NCBI GenBank assembly: GCA_963788505.1
Contig: CAWBGY010000008.1
Location: 139,397-203,396, forward strand
Direction: 5' to 3'
Length of the DNA stretch: 64,000 nucleotides
From: JAIQFF01 sp963788505
Lineage (GTDB): Bacteria; Acidobacteriota; Terriglobia; Terriglobales; Acidobacteriaceae
Shown: positions 32,949 to 43,300 of the stretch, one piece after another
Layout: each line of letters starts with the position of its first letter
How positions within the stretch are numbered: position 1 is the stretch's first letter
Made by a program: the position numbers and the translations under genes
The notes under the pieces: model-generated
Seen by the model: the letters and a program-made list of their open reading frames with translations, nothing else
What the model was told of the DNA's origin: nothing
Database searches by the model: none

Positions 32949-34079
32949 ATGCTCCCCGGACATGCCACCGCCGCCGGCACCGCCCGTTATCGCGACCGCT
33001 TTCCCAATCTGCGCGACGCCGGGCACTTCCGTCAGGCTGAGCATGTGCCGGGAGTCAGCCAGCTTTGGCTTTCATCCATCGGGCTCGGAACCTATCTCGG
33101 CGATCCCAGCGATGCTGCCGATCAGTCCTACATGGCAGCCATTGAGGCCGGCCTCAAGTCCGGGATCAACGTCCTCGATACTGCCATTAACTACCGTCAT
33201 CAACGCTCGGAACGCAATATCGGGGCTGTGCTCAAGCAACTGCTCCAGTCCGGAGAACTGCATCGCGATGAAGTTCTGGTCTGCACCAAGGCCGGCTACC
33301 TTTCCTTCGACGGGGATCCGCCGTCGGATGCGCGCGCCTACTTCCATCGAGAGTATGTCGAAACTGGTGTGCTTGATCCCAAAGAGCTGGCCGGCGGGAT
33401 GCATTGTATGTCGCCGGCGTATCTTGAAAATCAGATTGAGCGTTCACAGCGGAACCTGGGCCTGGAAACCATCGACCTGTTCTATCTGCACAACCCGGAA
33501 TCGCAGTTGGCGGATGTGTCCCGCGAGGTTTTTCGCCAGCGCTTGAAAGATGCTTTTGCTCTCCTCGAAAAACTGGTGAAGGCCGGCAAGCTTGGATACT
33601 ACGGAGTTGCGACCTGGAGCGCCTTTCGCGTGGCGGACAGCTCGCGCGACTACATGGATCTTTTTGAGCTGGCAAAAATCGCGCATGAAGTGGCAGGCGA
33701 GCATCACCATTTCCGCTTCGTCCAGCTTCCCTTCAACCTGGCGATGCCCGAGGCCTACGGGCTGGTCAACCAGCGGACCGGAACCGAGAAGATGTCGCTG
33801 CTTTCGGCGGCAGCCCGTCTGGGTATCGCAGTGATGGGTAGCGCGACGCTCTATCAGGCAAGGCTCACGCAAGGTTTGCCTGATTTCGTCGGCAGTGTTC
33901 TGGGGATGACCACTGATGCGGACAACGCCATTCAGTTCTCGCGCTCCGCGCCCGGCCTCACAACTTCCTTAATCGGGATGGGACGAAAAGAGCACGTCGC
34001 CATCAATCTGAAGCCCGCCCTGACTAACCCAACTCCGCCTCAGGAGTGGAAAAGACTATTCACCAGGACAAAAGAGTGA
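32949..34079 (+). CDS. Aldo/keto reductase family protein
   Basis: About 376 residues. The fold is shown by IGLGTYLGDP, VLDTAINYRHQRSERNIG, VLVCTKAGYLSF (catalytic Lys), LDLFYLHNPE-type strand (IDLFYLHNPESQ, His) and the C-terminal TTSLIGMGRKEHV cofactor segment. Compared with the 18508-19494 reductase, it is longer, with an inserted stretch around residues 115-150 (YFHREYVETGVLDPKELAGG). The substrate is unknown. The frame is open from a TTG at 32916, but ATG 32949 is the better start. Confidence 0.82.
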   Translation: MLPGHATAAGTARYRDRFPNLRDAGHFRQAEHVPGVSQLWLSSIGLGTYLGDPSDAADQSYMAAIEAGLKSGINVLDTAINYRHQRSERNIGAVLKQLLQSGELHRDEVLVCTKAGYLSFDGDPPSDARAYFHREYVETGVLDPKELAGGMHCMSPAYLENQIERSQRNLGLETIDLFYLHNPESQLADVSREVFRQRLKDAFALLEKLVKAGKLGYYGVATWSAFRVADSSRDYMDLFELAKIAHEVAGEHHHFRFVQLPFNLAMPEAYGLVNQRTGTEKMSLLSAAARLGIAVMGSATLYQARLTQGLPDFVGSVLGMTTDADNAIQFSRSAPGLTTSLIGMGRKEHVAINLKPALTNPTPPQEWKRLFTRTKE

Positions 34080-34092
34080 GGTCTGAAGTCCG

Positions 34093-34818
34093 CTACTTCA
34101 GTTCCTGCAGTTTCTGGGTCGCGAGTTGGGCCACTTCACTGGCGGGATTTTCCTTCTGGATCTGCTCATAGATGCGTTTGGCTTCGGCGGGCTGCTGGGT
34201 GGACATGTACGTTTCCGCCAGCTCCATCTGCGCCGTGGTTTTGCCTACACTCCGCGTCGGCTTCGCCATCAGCTGGTTGTAAAGGTCAATCGCATCCTTG
34301 GTGCGGTTGGTATCGCGGTAAACCGACGCCAGCGCGAGCTTGGCGAGCGCCGCGAGGTCCTGGTTGTGAGCCGACGCCACACTCTTCAAGTCTTGCTCGG
34401 CGGCGGCATTGTCCCCCAGTTGAGAAGAAGTCAAGCCCATGAAATAACGGGCAAATTCAGCGGTCCGGCTATGCGGATACTGGCTCACGATCGCCTGGAA
34501 CTGCTTGCGTGCTTCGGTGGTGCGTTCCTGGGCGGAACTGAAACTCGGAATATCAGCCTCCGCTGGAGTACCCGCGGGTCGCAGCGGAGTGTCCAGCGTA
34601 CGCACCGCCTGGTTCAGCAGGATGCTGGCTTTCTGGTCCTGCTGGTTCAGGTAGTACCAGCCGCCAAAACCAGCCGCCAGCACCACGGCCAGAATCAGGC
34701 CTCCAACGATGAGCTTGGACTGGTGGTCCACCGACCAATGAACGGTGGCTTCGGCGGCGTCCATTGTGGCCCGGCTGAATCTGTCTTCTTTAAGTCGATG
34801 ACGAGCTTCTGCGCGCAC
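34093..34818 (-). CDS. Membrane-anchored TPR protein (YfgM-like)
   Basis: 241 residues. One transmembrane helix (SKLIVGGLILAVVLAAGFGGWYYL, about 34-57) is followed by three or four tetratricopeptide-like repeats (AEFARYFMGLTSSQLGDNAAAEQDL, LAKLALASVYRDTNRTKDAIDLY, AQMELAETYMSTQQPAEAKRIY). The layout is that of YfgM/TPR_21 proteins, ancillary to periplasmic chaperones and the Sec translocon. The start codon is GTG with AAGGGA upstream. Confidence 0.75.
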   Translation of the reverse strand: MRAEARHRLKEDRFSRATMDAAEATVHWSVDHQSKLIVGGLILAVVLAAGFGGWYYLNQQDQKASILLNQAVRTLDTPLRPAGTPAEADIPSFSSAQERTTEARKQFQAIVSQYPHSRTAEFARYFMGLTSSQLGDNAAAEQDLKSVASAHNQDLAALAKLALASVYRDTNRTKDAIDLYNQLMAKPTRSVGKTTAQMELAETYMSTQQPAEAKRIYEQIQKENPASEVAQLATQKLQELK

Positions 34819-35021
34819 GAATGTCCCTTCTGTGAGGTTGGGGCTGTGGATTAACCGTCCTTGAGTTTAACACGATGCCGAAAGCTTGATCACGGTCTGG
34901 GAACGTTGCGTGGCGAGCCTACCAGCGAGAGAGCATGAATTCACTCGCGCTCTTCCCGTTTCGTTCGCGCCCGCCTTTCCGAAGCCCGTGAAAACCCTGC
35001 GCTCGCATCAGAAACGCAAAA

Positions 35022-35041
35022 GCCGCCGGATGGCCGGCGGC
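35022..35041 (-). terminator. Intrinsic terminator downstream of dksA
   Basis: GCCGCCGG and CCGGCGGC pair perfectly over a four-base loop. On the minus strand the stem is followed by a T-run (35018-35021), 25 bases after the dksA stop. Confidence 0.75.
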
Positions 35042-35065
35042 CTGAGCGTTAAGAACCGTTTCAGT

Positions 35066-35434
35066 TCAGTGCGAAGTCTCCTCCAGAATTCCCTGTTCCA
35101 ATTTTTCCTGGCAATCGATGCAGTGCCGTGTCCAGGGCACCGCCTCCAGGCGTTTGGCATTGATTTCCTTGCCGCAGGAAATGCATTCCCCAAAAGCGCC
35201 TTCGCGCAGCCGTTCCAAAGCGCCTTCCACCATCTGCAGGAGCTGACGGTCGTTGTTGCTCTGGTGAAAAAGAAATTCTTTGGTGTAGGAACTGGCAGCC
35301 CGGTCAGCGATGTCCTGGGCCGAGCCCTCGTCCACGGTGCGGCCGTCCTGCTCGGTGCGGGTGACCATGCGGCGCAACTCGACCTGCCGCGATTCCAATC
35401 TCTTCTTGAAGTACTCCAGTTTCTTTTTGTCCAT
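35066..35434 (-). CDS. dksA: DksA/TraR-family RNA polymerase-binding protein
   Basis: 122 residues. A coiled-coil N-terminal half (LEYFKKRLESRQVELRRMV) has the acidic tip motif DIADRA (DxxDxA) that acts in the polymerase secondary channel. The C-terminal zinc finger is CISC...CIDC. DksA strengthens the ppGpp response at rRNA and amino-acid promoters. ATG 35434 is chosen; a TTG at 35446 is in frame. It is monocistronic with a clear terminator. Confidence 0.88.
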   Translation of the reverse strand: MDKKKLEYFKKRLESRQVELRRMVTRTEQDGRTVDEGSAQDIADRAASSYTKEFLFHQSNNDRQLLQMVEGALERLREGAFGECISCGKEINAKRLEAVPWTRHCIDCQEKLEQGILEETSH

Positions 35435-35543
35435 GGATAATAACAATCGCGGCCCGTAGGCCGCGTCCTTAATGCGTCATCGGCTATGAGTCAAACGCAA
35501 ATGATATGCGCTTAAATTGAGATGCGTCAACTGCCCCTGGCGT

Positions 35544-36848
35544 CTAATCCCGGGCTGGAGCACTTTTGGGCGGGGAGGCTCCGCGCTTGATGGCTCGTTC
35601 CAGGGTCTGGTCCAACGCGGCCCGGGCTCGTTCGTATTCTGGCCGTGAAATGACGCCTTGCTTGTGCTCCACTTCCAACTGAAACAGCTCTTCTTTGAGC
35701 GCTTCAAGCAGCAATCCGGGCCGGCCCGCAGCCGGCTGCCGGGCCGGCGTACGAACCACACCTACGTCTGATGCATCGAAATCGGGAATGGTCGCAAGCG
35801 ATCTTTCCGGAGACCGGGAGCGCTTCGTGATGTAGACGGCGCCCGCCGCCAGCACCACGGCAAAAACTCCGAGGATGTACCAGCGATATTTTTCCAGCGG
35901 ATCGGGAGCGTCGATCGGCGGGCCCAGCCCGCCTCCGGGACGGGAATCGCGTCCGGCGCCGGCTGCGCCGCTCTCGGCAGGCGCGGGAGCGCCCGCGTCG
36001 CTCTCTTCGGCCAGGGTCCCGGTGCCCGAAATCTTGAACCCCAGGGGCTGGCCCAGTGCGGTGTTCGACGCCACCTGCACCGTGGCGCCCGGTTCCCGCG
36101 GATTTGCCCTGGCCTCGAAGCCGGTGCCCGGAGCGGCTGAAAACTGCATGGTCTTGGGCAGCATGACGACAAAGTGTTGCGCCGGGTACAGGGCCTTGGG
36201 ATCGATGCTCAACTCGCCGCTATAAGGGAGTTCGAAGCCAACCTGAAACAGGGTTTGGCCGGGGCGCAGCGGAAAAATGAAGGCGTAACGGTTCCGTTCC
36301 TTCTGGGGAACCGGGTCCGTCTTGAGCGGCTGCCCTCCCGCGGTTTCGGCGGAGGAATCGACGATCTTCGCTCCTTCGGGCAGGTAGAACTCAAAGTTCT
36401 GGTCGTTCATCTGGGTCCGCGGCGGACTGGACGGGTTGTTCACCGCGAACAGGCGGGTGACCTGCAACTGGTCCCCTTGCGCCTGAAACCGCATCACGTC
36501 GGCGGTGACGCTGATGTCGTTGAGCTTGCGGGAAACGTCGAAGACTTGTACTTCGACGGAATTCGTTCCCGGGGGCGCCATGCTGTGGTAGGTCACGCCC
36601 TGGTGGACGGCGCGAATCAGGTGCGGGCCGGTGTCTGGAAGTTTGAAGCTGAAGTGACCGCCGGCGTCGGACTTGGTGCGGGCAGCTTCTTCCATCCCCT
36701 GGCCCAGTTTGATCAGGATGACGTCGTCCCCGGCGGCAGGCTTGCCGGTGGTTCCGTTCTGAAGAGTGCCGTTTAAGGTTTGCGCCGAGGCCAAGCTGCC
36801 CAGCAGACAGGCCAGAGCGGCCACAACAATTCTCGAGGAGAGCCTCAA
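35544..36848 (-). CDS. Membrane protein at the end of the cytochrome c maturation operon, function unknown
   Basis: 434 residues. A signal peptide (1-22) is followed by an Ig/transthyretin-like domain (LNGTLQNGTTGKPAAGDDVILIKL, about 24-110). A second beta-rich region covers about 115-280, then a Gly/Ala/Pro linker, one transmembrane helix (YILGVFAVVLAAGAVYI) and a cytoplasmic tail ending in LKEELFQLEVEHKQGVISRPEYERARAAL. That tail resembles the SHOCT-like or CcmI-type short helical hairpin. The start overlaps the upstream gene by four bases, so it is co-translated with the ccm genes. A role in handling apocytochrome or heme is inferred only from position. Confidence 0.6.
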   Translation of the reverse strand: MRLSSRIVVAALACLLGSLASAQTLNGTLQNGTTGKPAAGDDVILIKLGQGMEEAARTKSDAGGHFSFKLPDTGPHLIRAVHQGVTYHSMAPPGTNSVEVQVFDVSRKLNDISVTADVMRFQAQGDQLQVTRLFAVNNPSSPPRTQMNDQNFEFYLPEGAKIVDSSAETAGGQPLKTDPVPQKERNRYAFIFPLRPGQTLFQVGFELPYSGELSIDPKALYPAQHFVVMLPKTMQFSAAPGTGFEARANPREPGATVQVASNTALGQPLGFKISGTGTLAEESDAGAPAPAESGAAGAGRDSRPGGGLGPPIDAPDPLEKYRWYILGVFAVVLAAGAVYITKRSRSPERSLATIPDFDASDVGVVRTPARQPAAGRPGLLLEALKEELFQLEVEHKQGVISRPEYERARAALDQTLERAIKRGASPPKSAPARD

Positions 36849-37156
36849 ACTCGCGCTCCCTTTCCGGGGTGGAGTGCAGCCGTCGCGGTCTGTTCAATCC
36901 GCGCCATTTCCGCCAAAATGCCGGCCGCTTCATCCTCAAGCGATGACTTCAGCGACTGATAGTCCTGATCGGGAAGTTTGCCCGCCTGGTGTTCGAAATT
37001 CAGATCGCGCAAGTTCTCATACACCATGTCCTTGCGCTCCTGCAAATATGCCAGCCGGGTTTTTTCCGGGCCCATCTGCAATCTTCCCGGAAGATAAAAA
37101 ACATAGAAGAGGACGCACAGCGTCACCATGGCGCAGGTGAGAGTTGCGACGCTCAT
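36845..37156 (-). CDS. CcmI-like small membrane protein
   Basis: 103 residues. One transmembrane helix (TLTCAMVTLCVLFYVFYL) is followed by a coiled-coil hairpin (EKTRLAYLQERKDMVYENLRDLNFEHQAGKLPDQDYQSL). This is the pattern of the CcmI N-terminal domain, which helps present apocytochrome c. It lacks the TPR part of proteobacterial CcmI. It overlaps both neighbours by four bases (36845-36848 and 37153-37156), so it is part of the ccmF-ccmH operon. Confidence 0.65.
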   Translation of the reverse strand: MSVATLTCAMVTLCVLFYVFYLPGRLQMGPEKTRLAYLQERKDMVYENLRDLNFEHQAGKLPDQDYQSLKSSLEDEAAGILAEMARIEQTATAALHPGKGARV

Positions 37157-37710
37157 AGTTGGGTTTCCTTTCGGGCCTGAGTACGAAAGCGTTCCAGCTC
37201 CCGGCCGCTCACCGGCAAGACGCCGCCCGGAGTAGCCAGCGCGGGCCTTTTTCTCCAGGCCAGCACGATGAACACGGTCGTCAGCAGGCCCAGGACAAGC
37301 GCCAGAAACGGCATGATCCATGCGACCCGGTTGAAGCCGGTACCGGTCGGCGCGGCCAGCACGGTGGGGCCGTATTTCTGCACGAAGTCCTGCAGCGTCA
37401 AATCGTCGTTTTCGCCGCGATCGAGTCCCGCCATGAGTTCGCCGCGCATGCGGTCGGAATAGGTGCAGCCCACGTGGTTACATTCGAGCAGGATCTGGTT
37501 GCAGCCACAGACGCACATCAGCTTGTGGCCCAGACTGTTGAAGCGCGCCCCCTCGTCACCCGCGCCGAGGAAGGCAAACACCATCACGCCCAGCAGCGCC
37601 ACCTGCAGACCGCGTCGCAAGATCGGGTTCGGTGTTGGCATCTTCTTCATGGGACATGCCGGGCCGGATGGCGTCTGCCTGCCTTCCGTTACCCCGGAAA
37701 CCAACCGCAT
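37153..37710 (-). CDS. ccmH: Cytochrome c maturation protein CcmH, cysteine-rich variant
   Basis: Up to 185 residues. A signal or anchor helix is followed by FNSLGHKLMCVCGCNQILLECNHVGC and a C-terminal transmembrane helix (WIMPFLALVLGLLTTVFIVLAW). CcmH normally has LRCxxCQ and reduces the apocytochrome heme-binding cysteines; here five cysteines (CVCGC plus two more) replace it. The ATG at 37710 overlaps the ccmF stop (TGATG); ATG 37650 (MKKMPTPN) gives a more typical signal sequence and may be the real start. Confidence 0.85.
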   Translation of the reverse strand: MRLVSGVTEGRQTPSGPACPMKKMPTPNPILRRGLQVALLGVMVFAFLGAGDEGARFNSLGHKLMCVCGCNQILLECNHVGCTYSDRMRGELMAGLDRGENDDLTLQDFVQKYGPTVLAAPTGTGFNRVAWIMPFLALVLGLLTTVFIVLAWRKRPALATPGGVLPVSGRELERFRTQARKETQL

Positions 37711-39728
37711 CAGTCTCCAGCTCCCACGGGAGCGGGCTCAATCCGGGCCGGAGCGGGGACTCGGACCAGCGCAGCGTTCGGGATCAGGGCCAGCACAGTT
37801 CCGCCGATCATGATCAGGACTCCCACCCAGATCCACATGACCAGAGGATTCAGGTGCGCCTTGATGATGGGACGGCCGGTCTGTTCATTGAGCCCTTCAT
37901 AGGTCAGGTAAAGGTCTTCCTTGTAGGTCGAGCGAATTCGGGGCAGGGTTTGCGGCTGCTGGCTGGCCTTGTAAAAGCGCCGCTCGGGATACATGGTCTC
38001 GATCTTGCGATCGCCCTTGAAGACGTTGATGATGGCCCACTCGTTGCTGTAATTCGGATTGTCATCCTGGGTGTACGACTCGCAGACCAGGGTGTAGGGG
38101 CCGATGGTCATCTTGTCGCCAAAGCCCATCTCCTTCTCTTTGTCCTGGTTGAAGGGCGTGCCCAGGATTCCGATGATCACAACCGCCACGCCAAAATGCA
38201 CGACGTATCCGCCGTAGCGGCGCGTGTTGCGATGCCACAAGTGCCCGATCGAAGCCAGCAGGTTTTGCCCGGTATGGCGCGAGATCACGCGGCCCCCGCG
38301 GATAAATTCCGAGGTCACGGTCAAGGCGACCAGCGCCGCCAGCATGGCGGCCATGAGCGCATAAAAATAAGCAATATCCAGCCAGGGACGAACGCCGAAG
38401 GCGACCATGAGGATTCCGACCACAAGCGCGCCCAGAGCCGGCCACTTGAAATTCCGCTGCAGGCTCTCAAATGACGTCTTGCGCCAGGCCAGCAACGGGC
38501 CCACCGCCGTCAGCAACAGCAGCAACAGCGTAACCGGAATCGCCACCTTGTTGTAGAAAGGAGGCCCCACCGTGACCTTGTTGCCCTGCACATACTCCGA
38601 GATCAGGGGAAACCACGTGCCCCAGAGCACCGTGAAGCAAGCCAGCAGCAGCAGCAGGTTGTTGAACAGGAAACTCGACTCGCGCGAAATCAGCGATTCG
38701 AGCTTGTGCTCGCTGCGCAGGTGCGACTTGTTCTTGAAAAAGAAAAACGTAAAAGTGACGAAGGTGATCAGCAGAAACCACTTGAACCATCCGCCAATCG
38801 AAGACTGCGCAAAAGCATGCACCGAACTGATGATTCCGCTGCGGGTGAGGAAAGTCCCCAGAATGGCCAGCCAGAACGTGGCGAAGATCAGCCACATGTT
38901 CCACATCTTCAGCATGCCGCGTTTTTCCTGCATCATCACCGAGTGCAGAAAGGCGGTGCCCGTCAGCCAGGGCATGAGCGAAGCGTTCTCGACCGGGTCC
39001 CATCCCCAATAGCCGCCCCAGCCCAGAACTGAATACGCCCAATGCGCCCCGAGAAACACTCCGCAGGTGAGGAAGGCCCAGGTCACCATGGTCCAGCGGC
39101 GGGTGATGCGGATCCACTTTTCCCCGGGATAGCGCATGATTAACGCGCCCAGAGCAAAGGCGAAGGGCACGGTGAAGCCCACGTATCCCAGGTACAGCAT
39201 GGGCGGATGGATCACCATTTCCGGATACTGCAGCAGTGGGTTCAGGCCGGCGCCGTCCGCAGGCAAGGTCCCCTGCATGAGCGCAAAAGGATGGGCAGCG
39301 AAATTCAGCAGCAGCAGGAAGAAAACCTGCACCGCGGCAATAATGGCGGACGCATAAGCGAAAAGCCTTGCGTCGGTCTTGTGCCGCAACCGCAAAACCA
39401 GCCCGTACGCCGCCAGCAACAACGACCAGAACAACAGCGAACCTTCCTGCCCTGACCACAGTGTGGCAAACTTATACGGCGCCGGCAGATCGCGATTGCT
39501 GTGATGAAAAATGTAGGCGATGGAAAAATCATTCTGGAAGGCGCAGATGACCAGAATAAGGGCCGCGAGAAATACGACGGCAAAGGTCGCGATGCCGGCC
39601 CGCCGCGCGGTTTCTCCCAACCGCTCCGAGCCTGGCCCGGGTCGAGCCAAGGCTAGCACCCCCGCCAGGAATGAGTAGGTACTCAGTGCCAACGCGAGCA
39701 AAAGCGCAAAACTACCAATTTGAGGCAT
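37710..39728 (-). CDS. ccmF: Cytochrome c heme lyase subunit CcmF
   Basis: A 672-residue polytopic membrane protein with about 14 helices. The tryptophan-rich WWD-type heme-handling motif is present (WGGYWGWDPVENASLMPWLTGTAFLHS), and conserved histidines lie in the loops (HPPMLYLGYVG). It takes heme from CcmE and, with CcmH, attaches it to apocytochrome c. It heads a four-gene minus-strand operon. The other ccm genes (ccmABCDE) are not in this window. Confidence 0.93.
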   Translation of the reverse strand: MPQIGSFALLLALALSTYSFLAGVLALARPGPGSERLGETARRAGIATFAVVFLAALILVICAFQNDFSIAYIFHHSNRDLPAPYKFATLWSGQEGSLLFWSLLLAAYGLVLRLRHKTDARLFAYASAIIAAVQVFFLLLLNFAAHPFALMQGTLPADGAGLNPLLQYPEMVIHPPMLYLGYVGFTVPFAFALGALIMRYPGEKWIRITRRWTMVTWAFLTCGVFLGAHWAYSVLGWGGYWGWDPVENASLMPWLTGTAFLHSVMMQEKRGMLKMWNMWLIFATFWLAILGTFLTRSGIISSVHAFAQSSIGGWFKWFLLITFVTFTFFFFKNKSHLRSEHKLESLISRESSFLFNNLLLLLACFTVLWGTWFPLISEYVQGNKVTVGPPFYNKVAIPVTLLLLLLTAVGPLLAWRKTSFESLQRNFKWPALGALVVGILMVAFGVRPWLDIAYFYALMAAMLAALVALTVTSEFIRGGRVISRHTGQNLLASIGHLWHRNTRRYGGYVVHFGVAVVIIGILGTPFNQDKEKEMGFGDKMTIGPYTLVCESYTQDDNPNYSNEWAIINVFKGDRKIETMYPERRFYKASQQPQTLPRIRSTYKEDLYLTYEGLNEQTGRPIIKAHLNPLVMWIWVGVLIMIGGTVLALIPNAALVRVPAPARIEPAPVGAGD

Positions 39729-39917
39729 GGGGAAGCCCGACTCGGTATTTTTTCAGAAACGGCGGACTAAGGCAACTGGCGAGCGCGGAAGGGCTGAGCC
39801 AGAACGACCGGATAGCGCGCAGTTACTCGCTTTCCTGGCACCGAAACCAGGCCAAAAATATTCCCAACCCTGCGTCAGTACGACGCAAGGCGAAGGCGCG
39901 CCCCGAACCTCAGAGCC

Positions 39918-40148
39918 CTAAGCGTTCTGGAGATGGCCGTTGCGGGCCAGGACTTCCTGCTCCGCTACCAGCCAATCCTCATCTTCGTGGCCAGGCGTGT
40001 ATCCACGCTTGGCGTACAGTTCGTACGCGCGCTGGCGGATTTCGCCCTCCAGGCCTGCGGTAGACGAGTTCTGGTTGCGCTCAAAAGGGTTAACTGCGGG
40101 CGCAGCGACGTGCTTCCTGCGGGTGTTGCCATTACCAACTCGGGCCAT
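39918..40148 (-). CDS. DUF2934 small protein
   Basis: 76 residues. The second half, GEIRQRAYELYAKRGYTPGHEDEDWLVAEQEV, is the DUF2934 motif. The first half is polar and basic (NGNTRRKHVAAPAVN). AAGGAG precedes the ATG by nine bases. TATGAT at about 40276 on the minus strand is a possible -10. Function is unknown; the family is frequent in acidobacteria and proteobacteria. Confidence 0.8.
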   Translation of the reverse strand: MARVGNGNTRRKHVAAPAVNPFERNQNSSTAGLEGEIRQRAYELYAKRGYTPGHEDEDWLVAEQEVLARNGHLQNA

Positions 40149-40362
40149 GATCGGCTACTCCTTAAGCAGATACCAGGTTCAGCAATGAGCCGAACTGATG
40201 AATGAGCCACTCACAAATTGGACGCCATCCCAGGATGGCTCCTGCAATAGATTGTGGCGGATGAACATATAAATCATAGACCGAATGGCTGTGGATGGGG
40301 AGGGGAGAAGCAAGAAAATATTGATTTGCTCGGAACAATTTTGGTAATCGCTTACCTGAGGG

Positions 40363-43300
40363 CTAGTAAAAATCGTGCGAACTGGTCTCGGCCCGGGTAA
40401 TCAATAAAGGCATTACCCGCTGCGCCTTTACGGAGATAACGTTGTCCTGATTTTGCAGAATGCCCTCCACCATTAGAAACTGCTCAGAACTCACCAGCAG
40501 ACGATTTTTCTGAAACAGGTCCGGCACAAGGATGGCATTGGCCACTCCAGTCTCGTCCTCCAGACTGAGAAAGACAAAACCTTTGGCGGTGCCGGGGCGC
40601 TGCCGTGCGATGACGCATCCTCCAATTCGCAGATGCTGCCCGTTGGGAATGCCGGCGAGATCGCTGGCTTTGCAAACTCCCATGGCGTCCATGCGCGCGC
40701 GATGATAGGCCATGGGGTGCGGTCCCACGGTCAGGCCGGTGCCACGAAAATCGGCCACCAGCCGCTCCTCAGGATTCATAGGGCGCAGCGGAGATTTGGC
40801 GTCCGGCTCGGGAAGTTCATCGAGTAGCGGCCCGGAGCGGCGGACAGAGCGTTCGATTTGCCAGAGCGCATCGCGGCGATGCAGTTTCCGGAGGCCGGAA
40901 CTGGGAACCGGGAACTCCAAACTGGAAACTGAATTCAAAGCCCCAATTTCCCCCAGCGTATTCAATTCGTCCTTGCGCAATTCGGGTATGCGATGGATGA
41001 GATCGTGAATGGAAGCGAATGGTGCGAGGTTGCGCTGGCGAATGATTGCCTGAGTAGCCTCTTCGCGCAATCCACGCACATAACGAAGGCCGAGGCGTAG
41101 AGCCGGCGTTCCCTCGACTTGGTTCAGGACAGGCCCACCGTCCGGCAGTCTCGTTGAGGCCAGGTTCTTCCGCCCCTCCAGGGCTCCGCTCTCTTCTATC
41201 ATTCCGTTCCCACGGCTTACGCCGTGGGCTACATTCTTGCGCCGCTCCGCGGCTGGAGTTTCAACTCCTTCGACGCTATCTTCCCGGCAATGTTTTTGGC
41301 CAACGACCAATGACGAACGACCAACGACCGTCCTGACGACTGACGACTGACGACCGACGACTGCTCCAACGACCGTGCACTCCCACTCCGACTTCATCAC
41401 ATCAATGGGAAATATCTTCAGCCCGTGGCGCTGCGCGTCTTTCAAAATCGTGGCCGGACGGTAAAAGCCCATAGGCTGGTTATTCAGCAACGCAGCCGTG
41501 AAAGCGGCCAGGTAGTGACACTTCAGATAGGCGCTGGCATAGGCGATCAACGCGAAGCTGGCGGCATGGGACTCGGGAAATCCATACAGCGCGAAAGAAG
41601 TAATCGAAAGCACGATCTGCTCCTGCGCCTCGCGTGAAATTCCATTGCGCGCCATGCCGGCGCGAAGCTTGGCTTCGATCTCCTGCATGCGTTTTTCCGA
41701 GCGTTTGAATCCCATGGCCCGGCGCAACTCTTCCGCTTCGCCGCCACTGAATCCGGCGACCACCATGGCCATGCGCAATAACTGCTCCTGAAAAAGCGGG
41801 ACACCCAGGGTGCGCTTCAACACCGGTTCAAGCGAAGGATGCGGATAGGTAATCTGCTCGCGTCCCATGCGGCGCTGTAAAAAGGGATTCACCATCTGCC
41901 CCACAATCGGGCCGGGACGAATGATGGCAACCTGCACCACGATGTCATAGAAACGCATGGGACGCAGGCGCGGCAGGCACGACATCTGGGCCCGGCTTTC
42001 GACCTGAAACATGCCGATGGTGTCGGCCTTTTGCAGCGTGGCGTAAACCGCGGGGTCGTCCGCCGGCAGGTGGGCGAGGTCGACTTCTTCGCCGTAATGA
42101 TCGCGGATGAGCGTGATGGAATCTTCCAGCGCGGCCATCATGCCCAGTCCCAGCAAATCCACTTTGATGATGCCCAGGTCAGCGCAATCTTCCTTGTCCC
42201 ACTGCACCACCACGCGGCCCGGCATGGACGCGGGTTCGAGCGGGACCACGGAATCGAGTTGTCCCTGGCAGATGACCATGCCGCCGGAGTGCTGACCCAG
42301 ATGGCGCGGCAAATCCTGCACCGCTTCACACAACTCAAAATATTTGCGCAGGCGGGGATGATTCAGATCCAGGCCAGCGTCGTGAAAGCGATGGTCGAGC
42401 GCGTCATGCGCATCGCGGTATTCCCAGGTGGAAACGGCGGTGGAAACTTTGTCCAGAGTTTCGGGATCGAAACCCAGGGCCTTGCCCATTTCGCGCGACG
42501 CCATGCGATTGCGATAGGTGATGACGTTGGCGGTCATGGCGGCGCCGCGTTCGCCGTAACGTTTGTACAAATATTGAATGACGCGCTCGCGCTGATCGCC
42601 ACTGGGCAGGTCGAGATCGATGTCGGGCCACTCGCCGCGCTCCTCAGACAAGAAACGTTCGAACAGCAGTTCCATGCCGATGGGATCGACCGCCGTGATG
42701 CCCAGCGAATAGCAGACGGCGCTGTTGGCGGCGGAACCGCGTCCCTGGACAAGAATATTTTCCTCGCGGCAGAAGCGGACCAGGTCCCACACAATCAGGA
42801 AGTAGCCGGGTAGCTTGAGTTTCTCGATCAGAGCCAGCTCACGCTCAATCTGGCGCTGGGCACGGCTTTTGAGACCGGCTTCGGACCGGCCATAGCGTTG
42901 CTGAAAACCCACCCGGGTGCGTTCGCGCAGAAAAGACATCATGGTCTCGCCCGCAGGCACGGGGTATTTGGGGAATTCATACCCCAGAGCCTCCAGCGTG
43001 AATTCGAGCCGGGATGACAGCTCCACCGTATTGGCCAGGGCCTCGGGCAGGTCGGAAAAAAGCTGCTGCATCTGCTGCGGCGATTTCAGATGACGCTCCG
43101 AGTTGCGCGCCAGCAGACGCCCGGCAGTCGCCAACGTGCAATGGTTGCGAATCGCAGTGAATACGTCGCAGAGCTCACGCTCCCGCGGGGTCGCATAGCA
43201 GACACCATTTGTTGCCAGCAGCGGGAGCTTGAGCGAGCGGGCAATCTCGATGGTGGCGCGGTTGCGCACTTCCTGCTGGCGATCAAAGTGGCGTTGCAGT

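Noticed and set aside
41300..41372. Short tandem words GACGACTGACGACC as a possible CRISPR array
   Set aside because: Units are shorter than CRISPR repeats, degenerate, have no spacers of constant length and lie inside dnaE2; no cas gene is present.
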